This document shows, in pieces, positions 12,698-24,334 of a stretch of DNA of 64,000 nt (its first letter is position 1; each line of letters begins with the position of its first letter). A model generated the notes under the pieces. That model was not told the DNA's origin, searched no databases, and worked only from the letters and a program-made list of their open reading frames with translations. The stretch spans positions 4,066,501 through 4,130,500 of the forward strand of contig CATNEN010000008.1 in the NCBI GenBank assembly GCA_950097015.1, given 5' to 3'. A program made the position numbers and the translations under genes. The DNA is from Macrostomum hystrix. Lineage: Eukaryota; Platyhelminthes; Macrostomidae.

Positions 12698-14690
12698 AAT
12701 TCCTCCCGTCTCCCAATTCCTCCCGTCTCCCAATTATTCTCGTCTACCAATTCTTCCCGTCTCCCAATTCTTCCCGTCTCCCAGTTCTTCCCGTCTCCCA
12801 ATTCTTCCCGTCTCCCAATTCCTCCCGTCTCCCAATTCTTCCCGTCTCCCAGTTCTTCCCGTCTCCCAATTCTTCCCGTCTCCCAATTCTTCCCGTCTCC
12901 CAATTCTTCTCGTCTCCCAATTCTTCTCGTCTCCCAATTCTTCCCGTCTCACAATTTTCCCGTCTCCCAATTCTTCCCATCTCCCAATTCTTCCCTTCTC
13001 TCAATTCTTCCCGTCTCATAATTCTTGCCGTCTCCCAATTCTTCCCGTCTCCCAATTCTTCCCGTCTCTCAATTCTTCCCGTCTCCCAATTCTTCCCGTC
13101 TCCCAATTCTTCTCGTCTCCCAATTCTTCTCGTCTCCCAATTCTTCCCGTCTCACAATTTTCCCGTCTCCCAATTCTTCCCATCTCCCAATTCTTCCCTT
13201 CTCTCAATTCTTCCCGTCTCATAATTCTTGCCGTCTCCCAATTCTTCCCGTCTCCCAATTCTTCTCGTCTCCCAATTCTTCTCGTCTCCCAATTCTTCTC
13301 GTCTCCCAATTCTTCTCGTCTCCCAATTCTTCCCGTCTCCCAATTCTTCCCGTCTCCCAGTTCTTCCCGTCTCCCAATTCTTCCCGTCTCCCAATTCTTC
13401 CCGTCTCCCAATTCTTCTCGTCTCCCAATTCTTCTCGTCTCCCAATTCTTCCCGTCTCACAATTTTCCCGTCTCCCAATTCTTCCCATCTCCCAATTCTT
13501 CCCTTCTCTCAATTCTTCCCGTCTCATAATTCTTGCCGTCTCCCAATTCTTCCCGTCTCCCAATTCTTCCCGTCTCCCAATTCTTCCCGTCTCCCAATTC
13601 TTCCCGTCTCCCAATTCTTCTCGTCTCCCAATTCTTCTCGTCTCCCAATTCTTCCCGTCTCACAATTTTCCCGTCTCCCAATTCTTCCCATCTCCCAATT
13701 CTTCCCTTCTCTCAATTCTTCCCGTCTCATAATTCTTGCCGTCTCCCAATTCTTCCCGTCTCCCAATTCTTCTCGTCTCCCAATTCTTCTCGTCTCCCAA
13801 TTCTTCTCTTCTCCCAATTCTTCTCGTCTCCCAATTCTTCCCGTCTCCCAATTCTTCCCGTCTCACAATTCTTCCCGTCTCCCAATTCCTCCCGTCTCCC
13901 AATTCTTCCCTTCTCTCAATTCTTCCCGTCTCCTAATTCTTCCCGTCTCCCAATTCTTCCCGTCTCCCAATTCTTCTCGTCTCCCAATTCTTCTCGTCTC
14001 CCAATTCTTCTCGTCTCCCAATTCTTCTCGTCTCCCAATTCTTCCCTTCTCTCAATTCTTCCCTTCCCTCAATTCTCCCCTTCTCTCAATTCTTCCCGTC
14101 TCCCAATTCTTCTCGTCTCCCAATTCTTCTCGTCTCCCAATTCTTCCCTTCCCTCAATTCTCCCCTTCTCTCAATTCTTCCCTTCCCTCAATTCTTCCCT
14201 TCCCTCAATTCTTCCCTTCCCTCAATTCTCCCCTTCTCTCAATTCTTCCCGTCTCTCAATTCTTCCCTTCCCTCAATTCTCCCCTTCTCACAATTCTTCC
14301 CGTCTCCCAATTCTTCCCTTCTCTCAATTCTTCCCGTCTCCTAATTCTTCCCGTCTCCCAATTCTTCCCGTCTCCCAATTCTTCTCGTCTCCCAATTCTT
14401 CTCGTCTCCCAATTCTTCTCGTCTCCCAATTCTTCCCTTCCCTCAATTCTTCCCTTCTCTCAATTCTTCCCTTCCCTCAATTCTCCCCTTCTCTCAATTC
14501 TCCCCTTCTCTCAATTCTTCCCTTCCCTCAATTCTTCCCTTCCCTCAATTCTTCCCTTCTCTCAATTCTTCCCTTCTCTCAATTCTTCCCTTCTCTCACT
14601 TCTTACCTTCTCTCAATTTTTCCATTCTCACCATTTTTACCTGCTTCCAATTCTTGCATTTTCCCAATTCTTCCTTTCACCCAATTTGCA
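12698..14690. repeat. 2-kb array of a 17-bp unit with higher-order structure
   Basis: The unit is TCTCCCAATTCTTCCCG, with C/T variants. A marked block with CACAATTTTCCCG (one T lost), then CCATC, CCTTCTCTC, ATAATTCTTGCCG occurs near 12949, 13152, 13457 and 13660. The spacings are 203, 305 and 203 bp, i.e. 12 or 18 units minus one base. The right third shifts to a CCTTCCCTCAATTCT variant. Long frames on both strands are artefacts. Confidence 0.95.
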
Positions 14691-14979
14691 AGTTAGCAAA
14701 AATTGAAAATAACATACATATAGATGCACATACTTGTACGTACAACAGTTACTTCATAGATGAAGCAACAGGTATAACAACTAATCTAAAATAACAAAAA
14801 CAATACAATACTTTATTAAAAAACACCAACTGCGAGACAACTACAGGCAAAGAAGCGGGCTGTAGCTAGTCGATTAAATCAATTTAAATTTTTCCTAAAA
14901 ATTGAATAATTTTCGCAGAAATGTATAGATTAGCATGGGCCATATGACTCCCTAGTTGCATTTGACCTTCCCGCAGCAA
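14691..14979. other. 3' UTR of the SLC6 gene (minus strand)
   Basis: AT-rich sequence directly downstream of the SLC6 stop codon. It holds the candidate poly(A) signal at 14812-14817 and nothing else recognisable. Confidence 0.6.
14812..14817 (-). promoter_or_regulatory. Candidate poly(A) signal AATAAA for the SLC6 gene
   Basis: TTTATT on the plus strand, AATAAA on the coding strand, about 165 bases after the stop codon at 14980. Confidence 0.55.
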
Positions 14980-15109
14980 TTAGACTTGGGTGTTGGCTGC
15001 TGAGGCGCTCTTGTTTGGCGACTGCGGCGCCGAGGAGCCACTGAACGAGCCGGACTCCTCCGGCAGCGGCTCCCCGACGGAGAAGGCGGCGAATGGCAGA
15101 GCGGATGAT

Positions 15110-15145
<36 letters not shown>

Positions 15146-18100
15146 TGATACTCCTGCGCCAGGTTGGCCGCTGACGAGATGAGCTGCGGATCGATGTGCT
15201 GCAGAGCCGAGAAGGAGTTGGTGTTGGTGCGGATCCGGTTCAAACCGGATTCCCGGCTGGCCGCGCGCTGCAGCTCGGCGGCGATGCTCAGCTTCGACTG
15301 GAAGAAGGCGGTCGCGCCCTCGGCAGAGTCGGCGTTGGTGCGGGCCAGGTTGTCCAGGAACTGGCTGCGGTGCTTCGGCTTCGCCGGGCCCCAGTCCTCC
15401 GAGGGTTTCAGGAACTCCCTGAACAGGATGAAGCCGCCCTCCCGGCAGTAGCGGTAGATGGCGCAGGCCGGGATCCAGGCGATGACGAAGAGGCCGATGA
15501 GGACGCAGAGAACCTGGAAGGGCCGGCTGTAGGTGTAGCTGCCGTAGGTGATTGGCTCGTTGAACACGGCCATGAGTACAATCAGTATGAGCATGACCAG
15601 GGGTGTTATGACCACCCAGGTGGCGCGCCAGTAGATGTTCGGCCGGCCGCCGACCATCAGGCGGATGTCCTCGGCGAACTGCCTGTACGGGTAGATGTAC
15701 ATCAGCACAACTAGCTCCACAATGCCGCACACTAGCAGTGGAAAGGTGGACACGGCATTGTCTACCAGGTTCAGCAGGTACATGCCGCCGCCGAAGCACA
15801 TTGAGAGGCCCAAAACGAACAGGAAAGTGCAAACGCTAACGCGGTAGATGATGGCGTGCTTCTTCGAGGCGCCCATCCAGCCGAGCGAGCGCAGCTCGTC
15901 TTGGAAGGCGCACAGCACCGTCTCGGTGATGGAGAACTGGACGGTGTGGAGAGGTGGGCGGGTGCGGTAGATCAAATGGGAATTGGTTTCAGTGTTTAGT
16001 GGCGGTAGATCAAATGGGAATTGGTTTCAGTGTTTAGTGGCGGTAGATCAAAAGTAATTGGTTTCAGTGTTTAGTGGCGGTAGATCAAAGGGAATTGGTT
16101 TCAGTGTTTAGTGGCGGTAGATCAAAAGGGATTGGTTTCAGTGTTTAGTGGCGGTAGATCAAAGGGAATTGGTTTCAGTGATTAGTGGCGGTAGATCAAA
16201 GGGAATTGGTTTCAGTGTTTAGTGGCGGTGGATCAAAGGGAATTTGTTTCAGATTTTTACACTTAAGATAGTTTTTTTAGCAAGCACTGCTTAGGGTAGT
16301 TTAGTCAGAAACAATTTTTGAACTCAGATATCCCGTCATTCCTCTGAGTACAGTGGTGTTAGCATGGTTCTTGCTTGTGATTCAATTGAATTTAATGCTT
16401 CATACGAACAGTGGAGACGTCATATGCATAAAAATTAGCTGGCTTTTATCAATTTTTTGGGAACTTTTTTTATTACTAATTAATGAACAATAATCTGCTA
16501 ATCTCATTACCTAGAGCTGCCAATTCGCCTTCTTGTGCTGAGGCCACACCTTTGCCGTGTTTAAATAATCTATAGGCCGTGCATTAATCCCTGACCTACC
16601 TTAACTGCCTTCCTTAATCAGGGAAATAGAAATCTTCAAAGAAGATTTTGCATTTAGACTGCTCGCACATTCTAGGGGGATGAAAATCGCTGGAAAAACT
16701 GATGGGGCTCTCTGCCATTGCTGTTCGAAAGAAAAGCTGCGGGTTTGGGGAAAAGAGAATATTTCCTGCTGGTTGACTGACTGCTTCAGCAACCATTTGA
16801 GGAATATTAATTGCTGGACAGGAAGGGGCGGAAATGGCCCGTCAATTTAATCCCCAAGGGGGGAAAAATCCCCATCTCTGCACTTGAGCAATTATTACAC
16901 TGCAATTAAATTGTGACCACTGTTGAACTCGAGATGTTTGAGTTGGCTTGCCTAGATTTAGCAGGGGCGTTCGATTCCCCTGCTATTCAGTTTAAACGCA
17001 CAGTTTGATATCGCTATTGACTCAGCGCTTTCAATACGAGGCGTGTGTACATTCCTTATGATGCAACAGCTGAGGCGTGTGTACATTCCTTATGATGCAA
17101 CAGCTGAGGCGTGTGTACATTCCTTATAATGTTACGATCTGGAATCTGGACTCAGTCATTGAGTCTACGAGTACAATAAATATAAATATGACTGACTCAG
17201 CATTTGTTAGAAGGAGATTAGGGGTGGGTGCTACAGCGCCTTGCATCAGTGAGAGAAAGTAAGCATTGTAAATCTAAAGACAGTACAGTGGGGTGACATG
17301 GGTGCACGTGAACTATAGCCAGATAGTAAATAGAGAGTATTGAAATGACAATAAAGTAGCTGTTATAGAGCGGCGCGCAAATGGTACTTTTCTAAGCTAT
17401 CCGACAGAATCAATCTGGAATTACGTCCCAATCTGGAATCTAAAAATAGCTCACATAACAAGAGGTCAGAAAAAATCCCTTTCAATGAACATTAACTCTG
17501 AGCTCAAAATAGCACACAGCTTAGTGGGGGGACGAACTTTTTTCAATGTACATATGATTCTATGAGCTAAAAATAGCATATAGAAATTCTCACCTGCGAA
17601 CCAAAGCCTAAAGTGGCCATCATAATGAAGAACAGAACGGCCCATAGCGGAGACAGCGGCATGTGTGTCAGGGCCTCCGGGTACACCACAAATGCCAGTC
17701 CGGGACCGCCCTTAGCCACATCCTCAACTGGTACATTCTTCTTGTAGGACATGAAGCCCAGATTGCAGAATATGACGAAGCCGGCAAACACGGAGGTGCC
17801 GCAGTTGATGAGGGCTACCAATACCGCGTCTCGCTGGCAATTGTTGCGAAACTTATTATAAGAGCTCATTGCTATGAGACCACCGTTGCAGCAGGACAGG
17901 CTGAAGAATATCTGCGTAGCCGCTTCCATCCACACCTGCGAGATAACAGAGAGCGGCAGACAATGATAACAGAGAGCAGTAGACACTGATAACAGAGAGC
18001 GGCAGACACTGATAACAGAGAGTGGCAGACACTGATAACAGAGAGTGGCAGACACTGATAACAGAGAGCGGCAGACACTGATAACAGAGAGTGGCAGACA

Positions 18101-21100
18101 CTGATAACAGAGAGTGGCAGACACTGATAACAGAGAGCGGCAGACACTGATAACAGAGAGCGGTAGACACTGATAACAGAGAGCGGCAGACACTGATAAC
18201 AGAGAGCGGCAGACACTGATAACAGAGAGCGGTAGACACTGATAACAGAGAGCGGTAGACACTGATAACAGAGAGCGGTAGACACTGATAACAGAGAGTG
18301 GCAGACACTGATAACAGAGAGCGGTAGACACTGATAACAGAGAGCGGTAGACACTGATAACAGAGAGCGGCAGACACTGATAACAGAGAGCGGCAGACAC
18401 TGATAACAGAGAGTGGCAGACACTGATAACAGAGAGCGGTAGACACTGATAACAGAGAGTGGCAGACAATGATAACAGAGAGCGGTAGACACTGATAACA
18501 GAGAGCGGCAGACACTGATAACAGAGAGCGGTAGACACTGATAACAGAGAGCGGTAGACACTGATAACAGAGAGCGGCAGACACTGATAACAGAGAGCGG
18601 TAGACACTGATAACAGAGAGCGGTAGACACTGATAACAGAGAGTGGCAGACACTGATAACAGAGAGCGGTAGACACTGATAACAGAGAGCGGTAGACACT
18701 GATAACAGAGAGCGGCAGACACTGATAACAGAGAGCGGCAGACACTGATAACAGAGAGTGGCAGACACTGATAACAGAGAGCGGTAGACACTGATAACAG
18801 AGAGTGGCAGACAATGATAACAGAGAGCGGTAGACACTGATAACAGAGAGCGGCAGACACTGATAACAGAGAGCGGTAGACACTGATAACAGAGAGCGGT
18901 AGACACTGATAACAGAGAGCGGCAGACACTGATAACAGAGAGCGGTAGACACTGATAACAGAGAGCGGCAGACACTGATAACAGAGAGCGGTAGACACTG
19001 ATAACAGAGAGCGGCAGACACTGATAACAGAGAGTGGCAGACACTGATAACAGAGAGCGGTAGACACTGATAACAGAGAGCGGCAGACACTGATAACAGA
19101 GAGCGGCAGACACTGATAACAGAGAGCGGCAGACACTGATAACAGAGAGTGGCAGACACTGATAACAGAGAGCGGCAGACACTGATAACAGAGAGCGGCA
19201 GACACTGATAACAGAGAGTGGCAGACACTGATAACAGAGAGCGGTAGACACTGATAACAGAGAGCGGCAGACACTGATAACAGAGAGCGGCAGACACTGA
19301 TAACAGAGAGCGGCAGACACTGATAACAGAGAGCGGCAGACACTGATAACAGAGAGCGGTAGACACTGATAACAGAGAGCGGCAGACACTGATAACAGAG
19401 AGCGGCAGACACTGGTCACCTTGTAGTCTAGCAGGCGGCTCCACACTGGCCTGACGTAGAACAGCACGCCACGCATGGCCCCTGGCAGAGTCGCTCCCCG
19501 GATGAGCAAAGCGGTGAGCATCAGGTAAGGGAAGATGGCAGTAAAGTAGGACACTTTGCCCAACGACTGGATGCCCTTGATGAGTACCAGGATGACCAAA
19601 ATCCAGGCTACCAACAAGGCTAAAGCCAGGCGCCAATTGAAGTTTCCGTAATCCTCGATTCCGGCAGTCAGTTCCAGCACGAACCGCCTGGTTTGAGTTG
19701 TAGTGGGCGATGTTGTTACACTTCAAATCAGGTCGCATTCAGTCTAGGCTTACAGCTGTTTATATAGTAATTAGTTCAGACCAATTTTTACTTTACATTT
19801 AGAATGTACTTTTGCGGTTAAAAGTACAATTTTATATGACTCACTCGTAAAACTCCTCGGATGGAGAGCGGCACTTGGTAGTTATGTTGGTGCTGTTGAC
19901 TGGATTGGGAAGCATTTTAAGGGTTGTGGAGGTTGAAATTAATTAATCTAACCTTTTATTCTCTTGGCCTCTCTTATCTCCTTTCCGTGCCGTTCTTGGC
20001 AACCCAGTAATCCTTATTACTTGCGCCAACCTAATCCCCTTTTTTATTGCTTTTAGTCCCTCATCTTGGCACCCCATTAATATTATAGCCTTACTAATCC
20101 GTTTCTGTGCCTCGCTAATCCATAATTTGTGCCTCTCTAAATACCTCTTTGTGCCTCACTAATCCCTCTTTGTGCCTCACTAATACCTCTTTGTGCCTCA
20201 CTAATCCCTCTTTGTGCCTCACTAATCCCTCTTTGTGCCTCACTAATCCATACTTTGTGCCTCTCTAATCCCTCTTTGTGCCTCACTAATCCGTTCTTGT
20301 TGGCTCACTAATCCGTTATTTGTGCCTCACTAGTGCCTCACCAATCCCTATTCTCCGCACCTGCCAAATCCCTATTAGACACCCTATCAGCTGATCGGCA
20401 CCCGATAATGCTCACACGAGCAGCTGAGCTCATCAGTAAAGTTGGTCAGCAGTCCATGGCCTAATCCAGCCCCCATCTCCGTGGCATTATCCGATTGGGA
20501 TCTGAACTCCCGGCAAAGGCCGCTGCGCCACGATTCGTCGCAGAATTGCCAGGGCAGTCGAGCTCGGAAACTGTACACCAGGAAGAACAGGCACTGGGCC
20601 ACTATCACGTTATAGTAAGCTGATAGAATCAGAGATACCAACACCATGGAAACGCCGAGGCCTGCAATCGTTGGTAGATGGGTGCAGGTCATTGTTTATT
20701 TTGTGTCCGCATCTTTTCCCTTACTAATCCTAAAGATACTCTCAAACCCCAACGCTAATCCCAAAAACCAAAGCTACTGATCCCAATCCTACTGATCCCA
20801 ATGCTACTGATCCCAATGTTACTGATCCCAATGCTACTGATCCCAATGCTACTGATCCCAATCCTACTGATCCCAATGCTACTGATCCCAATGTTACTGA
20901 TCCCAATGCTACTGATCCCAATGCTACTGATCCCAATGCTACTGATCCCAATGCTACTGATCCCAATGCCACTGATCCCAATGCTACTGATCCCAATGCT
21001 ACGTATCCCAATGTTACTGATCCCAATGCTACTAATCCCAATGCTACTGATCCCAAAGCTACTGATCCCAAAGCTACTGATCCCAAAGCTACTGATCCCA

Positions 21101-23699
21101 AAGCTACTGATCCCAAATGCTACTGATCCCAAAGCTACTGATCCCAAAGCTACTGATCCCAAAGCTACTAATCCAAATGCTACTGATCCCAAAGCTACTG
21201 ATCCCAATGCTACTAATCCCAATGCTACTGATCCCAAAGCTACTGATCCCAAAGCTACTGATCCCAAAGCTACTAATCCAAATGCTACTGATCCCAAAGC
21301 TACTGATCCCAAAGCTACTGATCCCAAAGCTACTGATCCCAAAGCTACTAATCCCAATGCTACTGATCCCAAAGCTACTAATCCAAATGCTACTGATCCC
21401 AAAGCTACTGATCCCAAAGCTACTAATCCCAATGCTACTGATCCCAATGCTACTAATCCCAATGCTACTAATCCCAATGCTACTGATCCCAATGCTACTG
21501 ATCCCAAAGCTACTGATCCCAAAGCTACTAATCCCAATGCTACTGATCCCAATGCTACTAATCCCAATGCTACTGATCCCAAAGCTACTGATCCCAAAGC
21601 TACTGATCCCAAAGCTACTGATCCCAATGCTACTGATCCCAATGCTACTGATCCCAATGCTACTGATCCCAATGCTACTAATCCCAATGCTACTGATCCC
21701 AATGCTACTGATCCCAAAGCTACTGATCCCAAAGCTACTAATCCCAATGCTACTGATCCCAATGCTACTAATCCCAATGCTACTGATCCCAAAGCTACTG
21801 ATCCCAAAGCTACTGATCCCAAAGCTACTGATCCCAAAGCTACTGATCCCAATGCTACTGATCCCAATGCTACTGATCCCAATGCTACTAATCCCAATGC
21901 TACTGATTTCAAAGCTACTGATCCCAGTGCTACTAATCCCAATGCTACTGATCCCAATGCTACTGATCCTAATGCTACAAACAACTATACTACTTGTCTC
22001 GATGCTACTAATCCTAAACCCACGATTTATCAAATCTATTTCAGAGAAGACACAGACCCAGAGGGCAGACACGACGAGCCAGTCCGTAGGGATTACTCGT
22101 TGACTATCGAGTTGATGAGCAGTTCATATTGAGCACACCCAAAAGGGCTTGCCTTCAAAAATGTAACTGATATCCCACTTTTAGCCATTCTCACCCTGTC
22201 TCAGCCCACTCTCATCCTTGATTATGCGCTCAAATCCTGCCTCAGCCACTTTTATCCCCTGCCACCACTCCCATCCTCTGTCTCAGCCACTCCCACCAAC
22301 TCTCTCAGCCACTCCCACCACCTCTCTCAGCCACTCCCACCACCTCTCTCAGCCACTCCCACCACCTCTCTCAGCCACTCCCACCACCTCTCTCAGCCAC
22401 TCCCACCACCTCTCTCAGCCACTCCCACCACCTCTCTCAGCCACTCCCACCACCTCTCTCAGCCACTCCCACCACCTCTCTCAGCCACTCCCACCACCTG
22501 TCTCAGCCACTCCCACCACCTCTCTCAGCCACTCCCACCACCTCTCTCAGCCACTCCCACCACCTCTCTCAGCCACTCCCACCACCTCTCTCAGCCACTC
22601 TCACCCCTGTCTCAACCTCTCTCATCCCCTGTCTTAGCCACTCTCGTCCCCTTTCTCAGCCACTTTCTTAGCCACTCTCACCACCTCTCTGAACCACTCT
22701 CATCCCATGGCTCACCCACACTCATCCCCTCTCTTCGCCACTCTCACCCATCTCAGCCACTCCAAAGAACGCACCTTTGAACAGCGGACTGACGCGCCAG
22801 ATGGTGAGCGGTCCCAGGCTGGCGAACTGGCCGAAGCTGAGCTCCAGGAAGAAGCAGGGCAGGCCGACTAGGGCTAGCATCAGGCAGTAGGGCAGCAGGA
22901 ATGCGCCTGTGGTTGTAAGGGGCGAAAATTTTATGTTTAATTTGGTTCCTATGAAACACTGCGGTAGTTGAAGAGGAGATGGGGAGATAGGGGAAGGGAA
23001 GTGAGGAGATGGGGAATAGGAGATGGGGAGATAGGGGAAGGGAATTGAGGAGATGGGGAAGAGAAGATGGGGAGATAGGGGAAGAGGAGATGGGGAGATA
23101 GGGGAAGGGAAGTGAGGAGATAGGGGAAGAGGAGATGGGGAGATAGGGGAAGGGAAGTGAGGAGATAGGGGAAGAGGAGATGGGGAGATAAGGGAAGGGA
23201 ATTGAGGAGATGGGGAAGAGGAGATAGGGAGATAGTGAAATGGCAATGAAGCTCTTAGGGGGATGTAGATATGGAGATAGGGTGTGGGAGATGTATTGAA
23301 ACTGAGGAGGGATGGGAGATGGGAAATGGAGTAAGATTGGGAAATTAGGAAGAGGTCAATAGTTTAGTTAGGGTCCAAGGTAAGCAGCCGGCAGAGGCAA
23401 TCAGGCTCACCTCCGCCGTTCTTGTAGCACAGGTAGGGAAACCGCCAAACATTGCCCAGTCCGACGGCGTAGCCAACGCAGGTGAGAAAGAACTCAACCT
23501 TGCCGCCCCAGGCTGCCCTGCCCTGCTGGGCGGCGTCCATCATCAGCATGCCGGCCTCGAAGCCTTCAACAGCCTGGTCCTGGTCCTGGACCTGGTTGAC
23601 TGCCAGCGCGGCGGTTGCTGCCGCGGCCGCAGGGCCGAGCTCCTTGTTGGCCACAGCGAACGGCTGGGTCTCCTCGGGATTGTAGACCTTCTCGTCGCT
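14980..23699 (-). CDS. Sodium/chloride-dependent SLC6 transporter, glycine-transporter-like
   Basis: A twelve-helix plasma-membrane symporter that takes up an amino-acid-type transmitter using Na+ and Cl-. Exons, in order on the minus strand: 23699-23411, 22906-22775, 20661-20416, 19899-19845, 19687-19420, 17935-17594, 15936-14980. All are GT-AG and in phase (763 codons with stop). TM1 holds [18 protein letters not shown] and [18 protein letters not shown], the Cys- and Asn-rich loop 2 with NATE, NFTD and NSTNIT sites, [12 protein letters not shown] (TM6) and [20 protein letters not shown] follow. The last exon encodes TM8-TM12 and a long tail with SEDWGP and a poly-Gln run. It ends NTQV, a class-I PDZ ligand like the C-terminus of GlyT2. 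Two key sites differ from GlyT: TM6 has SLSCCNGG where GlyT2 has SLSAAWGG, and TM8 has GFGSQF where many relatives have GLD(S/T). Family is certain; substrate is not. The start codon is not in these exons (see 33918-34136). Confidence 0.93.
15112..15150 (-). repeat. CAG/CTG run encoding poly-Gln in the SLC6 C-terminal tail
   Basis: About a dozen glutamine codons, nearly all CAG, in the cytoplasmic tail. It is a trinucleotide repeat likely to vary in length between individuals. Confidence 0.9.
15960..16250. repeat. 37-bp tandem repeat next to an SLC6 splice acceptor
   Basis: Seven to eight copies of a unit with GTGGCGGTAGATCAAA then GGAATTGGTTTCAGTGTTTA. The first copy starts within about 25 bases of the exon border at 15936, so it occupies the end of the intron including the expected branch-point region. 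Confidence 0.9.
16251..17593. other. SLC6 intron, mainly unique, with a 3-copy 34-bp repeat
   Basis: Unique AT-rich sequence. At 17035-17130 three copies of GCGTGTGTACATTCCTTAT plus GATGCAACAGCTGAG occur. Small open frames at 16601-16796 and 17077-17262 show no family. Confidence 0.6.
17941..19415. repeat. 23-bp minisatellite forming an entire SLC6 intron (~64 copies)
   Basis: The unit is GATAACAGAGAGCGG followed by CAGACACT, with C/T alternatives at two sites. The exon borders are 19420 (donor) and 17935 (acceptor), so only about 5 bases at each end are not array. On the coding strand each unit reads as a pyrimidine-rich stretch ending TTATCAG, a plausible splice acceptor repeated every 23 bp. 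Units have no stops in several frames, so frames of 500-700 codons run through them. Confidence 0.97.
20097..20345. repeat. 21-bp repeat in an SLC6 intron
   Basis: About eleven copies of CTCACTAATCCCTCTTTGTGC with local length slips. It lies in the intron between exons 20661-20416 and 19899-19845. Confidence 0.9.
20764..22010. repeat. 15-bp minisatellite (~83 copies) in an SLC6 intron
   Basis: CTACTGATCCCAATG with variants AAAG for AATG and AAT for GAT. The unit is exactly five codons, so one frame on each strand gives a five-residue periodic peptide (for example Ala-Thr-Asp-Pro-Asn on plus) and long spurious frames. Confidence 0.95.
22265..22740. repeat. 22-bp repeat, CTCAGCCACTCCCACCACCT
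   Basis: About fifteen near-identical copies followed by a decaying edge that runs to within about 35 bases of the SLC6 exon end at 22775. It shares the same intron as the 15-bp array. Confidence 0.9.
22968..23235. repeat. Purine-rich repeat (GGAGATGGGGAGATAGGGGA)
   Basis: Nested 15- and 30-bp units in the intron between the first two listed SLC6 exons. The plus strand is nearly all purine with many GGGG runs, so it may form triplex or G-quadruplex structures. Confidence 0.85.
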
Positions 23700-24334
23700 C
23701 TGTGCGATGGAAATTTTTGCTATGTTAGTTTTTAGTTCTATTGCCGCCTGAATCTGTTTCTAATGCTGAGTACCTATTTTACAGCTGGGTGGGCTGGAGC
23801 ACTCTTTTTACTAAAAGTACAAGTCCAAGAAACTTTGTCATTCGCCAGCGAAATCAACATCCGGATATTGAATGTGTCTTCTGGTTTCAACAACCCACAG
23901 CATATTCCCATTCGAATGATATGTTATCTAGATATTTGGCAGTGGGCTGTTGTACATATACAGCCACTGCTCACTTAAAAGCAAACAAAATATTTTGTTG
24001 ACTGCCGAGGAATCATGGGATTAGAAGATTTTGGGGTGTTTCATTCTCTTGCACATGCTAGATAAGGATTCGTGACAGTTGGGACTATTATCCCAATATG
24101 CCTAAAGACAGATATTTTAGAGGAAGATAATACTTGTACTTTCTCGTCAAAGTGTGAAAGAAAATTTAATATACAGCCTAGTCTCAAAATCATAGGTTAG
24201 ATTCAAAATTGGTTTAAAGCCAAGATGGATTCTTATTAAAATAAAAGTACGCCGTTCAATTCCGCCAGCAAGAAAGCGCAGACAAGCAAATCCTACTTCC
24301 CCTGTATTGCACAAGAAAGCCAGTCGAGCATAAT
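23700..24334. other. Unique part of the long SLC6 5' intron
   Basis: No exon, transposon or array is recognised. Open frames of 60-86 codons are shadows without family resemblance. Confidence 0.5.

Noticed and set aside
12634-14706. Long frames on both strands (up to 492 codons)
   Set aside because: Artefacts of the 17-bp array; the same peptide period appears in every frame.
17567-19738. Transporter-like frames of 518-723 codons running through the array
   Set aside because: The ends are real SLC6 exon sequence, but the middle is the 23-bp intron satellite between a good donor (19419) and acceptor (17936).
20755-22132. Repetitive frames resembling silk, collagen or antifreeze-type proteins
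   Set aside because: The unit is 15 bp in an SLC6 intron, with no signal peptide, no flanking unique coding sequence, and equally open frames on both strands.
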